Shown piece by piece: positions 59,596 to 64,000 of a stretch of 64,000 nt of DNA. The first letter of the stretch is position 1, and each line of letters starts with the position of its first letter. The stretch is from UBA2093 sp964513585 (GTDB taxonomy: Bacteria; Actinomycetota; Acidimicrobiia; Acidimicrobiales; Ilumatobacteraceae). Under the pieces are notes generated by a model that was given only the letters and a program-made list of their open reading frames with translations, ran no database searches and was not told where the DNA came from. A program made the translations under genes and the position numbers. Where the stretch lies: contig CAZENK010000001.1 in the NCBI GenBank assembly GCA_964513585.1, positions 75,024 to 139,023 on the forward strand. Reading direction: 5' to 3'.

Positions 59596-60351
59596 TCAGT
59601 GGGGACCGGAAGGGTCACCCTCCCGACGGGAGGGCAGAGCAGACGCTACCACCAGAAACTCCGAACTCTCCGTGGTCGGGGCGCCCGTGCCGTAGGCCCC
59701 GGGGTCCACACTGTTGATGCTCGACACGACGAAACCACAGGCCCCGAGCAGCAGACGGAGCTCCCTGGGCGTGTAACAGCCGGTCCACAGATCGACCGTG
59801 CGCCCCACCCCTGACGCGTCGCGTATCTCTGTGACCTCGTGGTTCACGCCGGTGTCCGCATCGAACTCGGCATCCGTCTGGTACTTCACGCAGAAATACG
59901 CGTTGAACGCGGACAGGGCGAGCACACCGCCGGGCTTCAGGGAACGGTGGATTCCCTCGAGAACCTGTCTGTCGTGGCCGTCGGCGGTCATGAGCCCGAA
60001 GGCCCCCTGGCAAAGACAGATCGCCGCATCGAACTCGTGTGCGAACGTCAACGCCCTGGCATCCATGCGCTCGAACGTGGCACCCGCAGGCGCGTGTTCT
60101 GCCGCGAGAGCCACGAACGTGTGGCTGATGTCGATCCCGTGCACGGCGTAACCGCGACGTGCAAGCTCGTGGGAGTGCCGACCGGGTCCGCACCCGACGT
60201 CGAGGATCCTCATCCCCGGACGCAGACCGAGAGCAGACTCGAGGTGGTCGATCTCGTTCGTTGTGCCCTTGGTGAACGAGTAACGGAGATACGCAGGCCC
60301 CATGTGGTCGGCCATCGGTTCGAACCAGTGCGACCCCACGTCCGTGCTCAT
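59596..60351 (-). CDS. Class I SAM-dependent methyltransferase
   Basis: A 251-residue protein. RILDVGCGPGRHSHEL is the SAM motif near 55, GIDISHTFV the ribose contact, and FDAAICLCQGAFGL motif II. A C-terminal segment with YTPRELRLLLGACGF is typical of small-molecule methyltransferases. The substrate is unknown. It sits between polA (four bases upstream) and rpsA in an otherwise conserved gene order, an insertion relative to mycobacteria. The ATG at 60351 is chosen because earlier in-frame codons lie inside polA. Confidence 0.88.
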   Translation of the reverse strand: MSTDVGSHWFEPMADHMGPAYLRYSFTKGTTNEIDHLESALGLRPGMRILDVGCGPGRHSHELARRGYAVHGIDISHTFVALAAEHAPAGATFERMDARALTFAHEFDAAICLCQGAFGLMTADGHDRQVLEGIHRSLKPGGVLALSAFNAYFCVKYQTDAEFDADTGVNHEVTEIRDASGVGRTVDLWTGCYTPRELRLLLGACGFVVSSINSVDPGAYGTGAPTTESSEFLVVASALPSRREGDPSGPH

Positions 60352-60355
60352 CGGC

Positions 60356-63040
60356 TCATGCCTTTGCATCGGCCCACGTGGCGCCCCAGGCAGCGTTGAC
60401 CTCGAGAGGCACCCGCAGGTCGGCCGCATCGCGCATCGCATCGAGCACCAGTGGGCCCACCGAGTCGACCTCATCGTCGGGCACCTCGCAGATGACCTCG
60501 TCGTGCACCTGCAGCACGATGCGCGAACGGTGCCCCCCGTGCTCGAGCAGTGCGTCGATGCGCACGAGCGCGATCTTGAAGATGTCTGCTGCGAGCCCCT
60601 GGATCGCTGCGTTCATCGCCTGGCGCTCACCGGCCTGGCGCACGCGGAAGTTGTCACTGCGAAGCTCCTCGATCGGGCGCCTGCGGCCGAACAAGGTCTC
60701 TGTGTAGCCGAGTCGCCGCGCCTCTGCAACGGCGTCGTCCATGTACTGCTTCACGTTCGGGAACGCAGCGAAGTACGAGTTGAGGATCGCCGCCGCTTCG
60801 TCCACCGGGATCGCCAGGCGCTGACTGAGTCCGTAGGCCTCCATGCCGTACGCGAGTCCGTACGACACCATCTTCGCCTTCGAGCGCTGGTCATGGCTCA
60901 CCTTCGACGGATCGACCGCGAACACGCGCGCCGCAGTGGCGCGGTGAATGTCCTCCCCGGCCTCGAACGCCGCGATGAGACCCGGGTCGTTCGCAAGATG
61001 AGCGATGCAGCGCAACTCGATCTGGTTGTAGTCGGCCACGAGCAACTGCGAGCCGGTCGGCGCCACGAAGGCAGTGCGGAACACACGGCCCTCATCGGTT
61101 CTCACGGGAATGTTGTGCAGGTTCGGCTTGTCACTGGAGAGACGGCCGGTGCGGGCGACTGTCTGGTGGAAGGTCGCATGAATGCGGCCGTCGTCGCGCA
61201 CCTCCGACAGCAGGCCCTCACCGTAGGTGGACCTCAGCTTCTCGACCTCACGGAACCGCAGCAACGGACCGATGAACTCGGGCCACTCGTCGTGCAGCTT
61301 CTCCAGAGTTGCTGCATCGGTGCTGTAGCCGGTCTTTGTCTTCTTTCCCGGGGTGAGACCGTGCTCCGTGTACAGGATCTCTCGCAGCTGTGTCGGGGAG
61401 TTCAGGTTGAACTCCCGGCCGGCGATCCCGTGCAGTGCCCGCGTCAACTCGACGGTCTCCTGGGTGAGCTTGTCGCGGATGACCCCGAGCGATGCGCGGT
61501 CGACGGCCACACCTGCATGCTCCATCTTGGCCAGCACCCGTACGAGCGGGTTCTCGATCTCGTTGTACAGGGCTTCGTTGCCCACCTCACGGAGCCTGTC
61601 GCCCAGGGTCGATGCCAGAGCCCCGGTGATCATGGCTGCCTCGGCGCACTTCTGGTCCGATGCGCCGTCGGACCCCCCGGAGAAATCGAACTGGCCGTCA
61701 GGCTGTGCCCCTTCGCCCGGTTCGACACCGAGAACGTTGCGGGCCACGTCGTCGATGGAATAGGCCGACCTCGAGGGGTCAATGAGATATGCAGCAATGG
61801 CGGTGTCGAGCCGCAGCGCACGCATGTCGACGCCGAGCGCAAGAAGCGACCGCATCAGCGGCTTTGCATCGTGTGCGACGAACGGCTTGACCGCGAGGAG
61901 GGATGCGAGGGGCTCTTGGTTGAGCAAGCCGGCGGGCACAACGGCGACGCGCCCTGTCGCAGGATCAAGAACAACAGCGATCGACTGCAGGGCCGAATGA
62001 CCCGGTTCGCCGTCAAACGATGCAGCAATCACGAGTTCTTCGAGATCCTGGAGCAGTCCGCCAGCTTCACCCGCTTCGGTCACCCGGATGACTTCCGTCG
62101 CCGTCAGCACCATCGGATCCGACGGCGCCTCCTGCGGTACCGACTCTGATGAACCGCGTGTCGCCCACCCCTGGGCCGTGACCGTGTCCCTCAGGCGCTT
62201 CCCCATCGTCTTGAACTCGAGGAAGTCAAAGAGCTTCAGAGCGGCACCGAGATCGGGACTCGGTGCGAGGGAATCGAGATCGATGTCGAGCGGCACATCG
62301 CGTCGCAGCACCATCATCTGCGAGTTGCGGATCACACGTTCACCGTGCTCGAGCAGACCGGCCTTCAGCTTCGGTGTCTGCTGGTCGGCAGCGGCAACCA
62401 CCGACTCGATGTCGCCGTACTGCGTTATGAGCTTTGCGGCGGTCTTCTCGCCGACCCCGGGGATGCCTGCGAGATTGTCGCTCGGGTCCCCACGCAGCGC
62501 TGCATAGTCGGAGTACTGCGCGGGGGTCACGCCTGTTCGTTCGAGAATCCCTGCTTCGTCGTACAGTGCGTAGTCGCTCACGCCCCGCTTGTTGTAGAGC
62601 ACACGGACATGCGGGTCGCTCACCAGCTGGTAGCTGTCACGGTCACCGGTCACGATGATGATGTCGCGGTTCTCCGCCGCGGCCCTGGTGGCCATCGTTG
62701 CGATCAAGTCGTCGCCCTCGTAGCCGGCGAGTTCGCACCAACGGATTCCGAGCGTGTCGAGCAGTTCACGGATGATCCCGAGCTGCTGCACGAGTGTGTC
62801 CGGGGCCTTCTCGCGCTGGGCCTTGTACTCGGGGATCGCCTCGTGCCGGAAGGTCGGTTCGGGCCGGTCGAACACCACGACGATGCCGTCGGGCTTGTGG
62901 TCCTTCACCAGCGTGAGGAGCATGGTGGCGAAGCCGTAGACCGCATTGGTTGCCTGACCGCTCGCGTTCGACATGTCCTCGGGAAGCGCGAAGAACGCCC
63001 GGTAGGCCAACGAGTTCCCGTCGAGCGCCATCAGCAGCAT
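60356..63040 (-). CDS. polA: DNA polymerase I
   Basis: An 894-residue repair polymerase. An intact 5'-3' exonuclease domain (about 1-290) has GYEGDDLIAT and VTGDRDSYQLV. The 3'-5' exonuclease region (about 310-480) has lost the DxE metal motif, so proofreading is absent, as in other actinobacteria. The polymerase domain has DYNQIELR, the O-helix RSKAKMVSYGLAYG, and QVHDEVICE. Tyrosine replaces the E. coli Phe762, also as in mycobacteria. The ATG at 63040 follows AGAGG by six bases. Confidence 0.97.
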   Translation of the reverse strand: MLLMALDGNSLAYRAFFALPEDMSNASGQATNAVYGFATMLLTLVKDHKPDGIVVVFDRPEPTFRHEAIPEYKAQREKAPDTLVQQLGIIRELLDTLGIRWCELAGYEGDDLIATMATRAAAENRDIIIVTGDRDSYQLVSDPHVRVLYNKRGVSDYALYDEAGILERTGVTPAQYSDYAALRGDPSDNLAGIPGVGEKTAAKLITQYGDIESVVAAADQQTPKLKAGLLEHGERVIRNSQMMVLRRDVPLDIDLDSLAPSPDLGAALKLFDFLEFKTMGKRLRDTVTAQGWATRGSSESVPQEAPSDPMVLTATEVIRVTEAGEAGGLLQDLEELVIAASFDGEPGHSALQSIAVVLDPATGRVAVVPAGLLNQEPLASLLAVKPFVAHDAKPLMRSLLALGVDMRALRLDTAIAAYLIDPSRSAYSIDDVARNVLGVEPGEGAQPDGQFDFSGGSDGASDQKCAEAAMITGALASTLGDRLREVGNEALYNEIENPLVRVLAKMEHAGVAVDRASLGVIRDKLTQETVELTRALHGIAGREFNLNSPTQLREILYTEHGLTPGKKTKTGYSTDAATLEKLHDEWPEFIGPLLRFREVEKLRSTYGEGLLSEVRDDGRIHATFHQTVARTGRLSSDKPNLHNIPVRTDEGRVFRTAFVAPTGSQLLVADYNQIELRCIAHLANDPGLIAAFEAGEDIHRATAARVFAVDPSKVSHDQRSKAKMVSYGLAYGMEAYGLSQRLAIPVDEAAAILNSYFAAFPNVKQYMDDAVAEARRLGYTETLFGRRRPIEELRSDNFRVRQAGERQAMNAAIQGLAADIFKIALVRIDALLEHGGHRSRIVLQVHDEVICEVPDDEVDSVGPLVLDAMRDAADLRVPLEVNAAWGATWADAKA

Positions 63041-63056
63041 GGCAGACCTCTTTCCA

Positions 63057-63635
63057 CTATTCGGGCGTGATCTCGCCCGAAACAATCATGTCAGCAACCG
63101 CCTTCATGGTGGTGCGGTGGTTCATGGCTGCCCGCTGTATGTATCCGTATGCGTCGGCCTCGCCCATCTTGTGAGTGTCGATGAGCACACCCTTGGCCCG
63201 GTCGATCGACTTGCGCGCCTCGAGCTGTTCGCCGAGAACCTCGACCTCCCCGTTGAGTGCCTGCATCTCGCGGAATCGCCCGATGGCGACCTCGATCGCA
63301 GGGATCAGGTCGCTCTTCTGGAAGGGCTTGACGAGATAGGCAAGCGCACCTGCGTCACGCGCCTCTTCGATCACCTCACGCTGGGAGAAGGCAGTGAGCA
63401 CCAGCACCCCGCAGATGCGGTCCTTCGTGATAAGTCGGGCAGCCTCGAGACCGTCCATGCCGGGCATCTTGATGTCGAGGATGGCCAGGTCGGGGCGCAG
63501 GTCGCGCACCAGGTCCACGGCCTTGTCTCCCCTTCCGGTCTCACCGACCACCTCGTAACCCTCTTCCTCGAGGGTCTCCTTCAGGTCGAGGCGGATGATC
63601 GCCTCGTCCTCTGCGATCACAACGCGTATGGCCAT
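63057..63635 (-). CDS. pdtaR: ANTAR-domain response regulator (PdtaR-like)
   Basis: A 192-residue two-component regulator. The receiver domain has the acidic pocket (EDE near 9-11), phospho-acceptor Asp54 in LAILDIKMPGMDG, and LVKPF. The ANTAR domain (about 130-190, IDRAKGVLIDTH and YIQRAAMNHRTTM) binds paired RNA hairpins to prevent transcription termination. Mycobacterial PdtaR lies close to polA as here and acts with the PdtaS kinase on ethanolamine/PE-PPE-type targets. No kinase gene is in the window. The start overlaps the coiled-coil gene's stop as TGATG. Confidence 0.93.
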   Translation of the reverse strand: MAIRVVIAEDEAIIRLDLKETLEEEGYEVVGETGRGDKAVDLVRDLRPDLAILDIKMPGMDGLEAARLITKDRICGVLVLTAFSQREVIEEARDAGALAYLVKPFQKSDLIPAIEVAIGRFREMQALNGEVEVLGEQLEARKSIDRAKGVLIDTHKMGEADAYGYIQRAAMNHRTTMKAVADMIVSGEITPE

Positions 63636-63925
63636 CAGCGTGCCTCCTTCATTCGGTCGAGCAGATCGTTGATGCGTTGCTCGATCTCGGCGATCTCTGC
63701 AACCACCGAATCATGGTGGCGCACCAGGGCGTCTGCGTGCTTCTTTGCCTCGCGGTACTCGTACTCGGCCGCGGGGGTCTCGGAAACGAGCGCACGGAGG
63801 GACAGCTCGTCGGCCTCGTCGACGAGCTGGCTCTTTTGGTCTTGCACGACCCGCAGTTCATCCTGGAGCTCACGCAGACGCCGGGACGCCTGGGTGAGTT
63901 TGCGCTGCAGAAGTCGTTGACCCAT
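63635..63925 (-). CDS. Small coiled-coil protein upstream of pdtaR
   Basis: A 96-residue protein that is almost entirely helical, with heptad patterns at about 5-35 (LLQRKLTQASRRLRELQDEL) and 60-95, separated by ALVSETPAAEYEY. It resembles the N-terminal helical hairpins of GreA-like or chaperone-like proteins, but no family is certain. ATG at 63925 follows TACACT by seven bases. Earlier in-frame starts would run into the tRNA gene. Translational coupling to the ANTAR regulator (TGATG) suggests a joint function. Confidence 0.75.
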   Translation of the reverse strand: MGQRLLQRKLTQASRRLRELQDELRVVQDQKSQLVDEADELSLRALVSETPAAEYEYREAKKHADALVRHHDSVVAEIAEIEQRINDLLDRMKEAR

Positions 63926-63932
63926 CGGAGTG

Positions 63933-63938
63933 AGTGTA
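63933..63938 (-). promoter_or_regulatory. -10 element (TACACT), leaderless
   Basis: TACACT ends seven bases before the ATG at 63925. The same hexamer serves the catabolic operon at 29.5 kb. Confidence 0.5.
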
Positions 63939-63951
63939 TGAATCACCTGGG

Positions 63952-64000
63952 TGCCCGAGGTGGGACTCGAACCCACACGCCCTTTCGGACAACGGATTTT
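63952..64000 (-). tRNA. tRNA-Leu, 3' part (cut by window end)
   Basis: The T-arm GTGGG-TTCGAGT-CCCAC, acceptor strand CTCGGGC, discriminator A and a long variable arm are visible on the minus strand. The next three bases are CCC, so CCA is not encoded. The visible AAAATCC after the anticodon and the variable arm fit tRNA-Leu(UAA or CAA). The anticodon itself is outside the window. Confidence 0.85.

Noticed and set aside
60302..62149. 615-codon plus-strand frame opposite polA
   Set aside because: Antisense shadow. polA has all polymerase motifs on the other strand.

Overview
This is a gene-dense chromosomal stretch from a high-GC Gram-positive bacterium. An actinobacterium, most likely of the Acidimicrobiia lineage, fits best. 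The phylum rests on conserved actinobacterial gene order and families: polA next to a PdtaR-type ANTAR regulator, rpsA-coaE-uvrB-uvrA, uvrC-rapZ-gap-pgk-tpiA-secG, a GuaB1-type enzyme, and a DUF3073-like small protein. The class is inference only. No phage, IS element, transposase, rRNA or CRISPR array is visible, and no gene-free stretch exceeds about 200 bases.

Layout. 0-5 kb: a Cys-rich DUF3109-like gene convergent with typA, then an overlapping rnd / rhodanese / MobA-like set. 5-14 kb: housekeeping genes (small membrane protein, hydrolases, phosphoglycerate-mutase-like phosphatase, M18 aminopeptidase, plsC, cmk, GuaB1, TsaC, J-domain protein, enoyl-CoA hydratase, heme A synthase). 14.8-21.9 kb: a beta-barrel AttH/CrtC-like protein, a secreted multi-domain M23 peptidase, a methyltransferase, a phosphatase-lipoprotein pair, DoxX, and a hexapeptide acyltransferase. 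21.9-28 kb: a type-B carboxylesterase, panB-panC, a divergent ProA-like dehydrogenase, an ETHE1-like metallo-hydrolase, and a TauE/SafE exporter. 28-36.3 kb: a class III aminotransferase divergent from a tight six-gene catabolic operon with an M20 carbamoylase-type hydrolase, an N-carbamoyl-D-amino-acid hydrolase, a trimmed SsnA-like amidohydrolase, and the FAD, 2Fe-2S and molybdopterin subunits of a xanthine-dehydrogenase-family enzyme. 36.3-45.4 kb: a lactone oxidase, DUF35-thiolase pair, beta-lactamase-like hydrolase, MFS transporter, pyruvate kinase, Ca/Na antiporter, and a TetR regulator with a small membrane protein. 45.4-45.7 kb: tRNA-Leu(GAG) followed by tandem copies of its own 3' end. 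45.7-64 kb: a long minus-strand block of glycolysis, nucleotide-excision repair, coaE, rpsA, polA and an ANTAR regulator, ending at a second, cut-off tRNA-Leu.

The most consistent regulatory signal is leaderless transcription. About twenty transcription-unit heads have a TANNNT -10 hexamer whose end lies only 6-9 bases before the ATG or GTG, which also settles several start codons. The observations most worth following are the tRNA-Leu 3'-end tandem array, the molybdenum-hydroxylase/carbamoylase operon with its N-terminally trimmed SsnA homologue, the absence of yvcK and whiA between rapZ and gap, and the ProA-like protein with an extra N-terminal domain.
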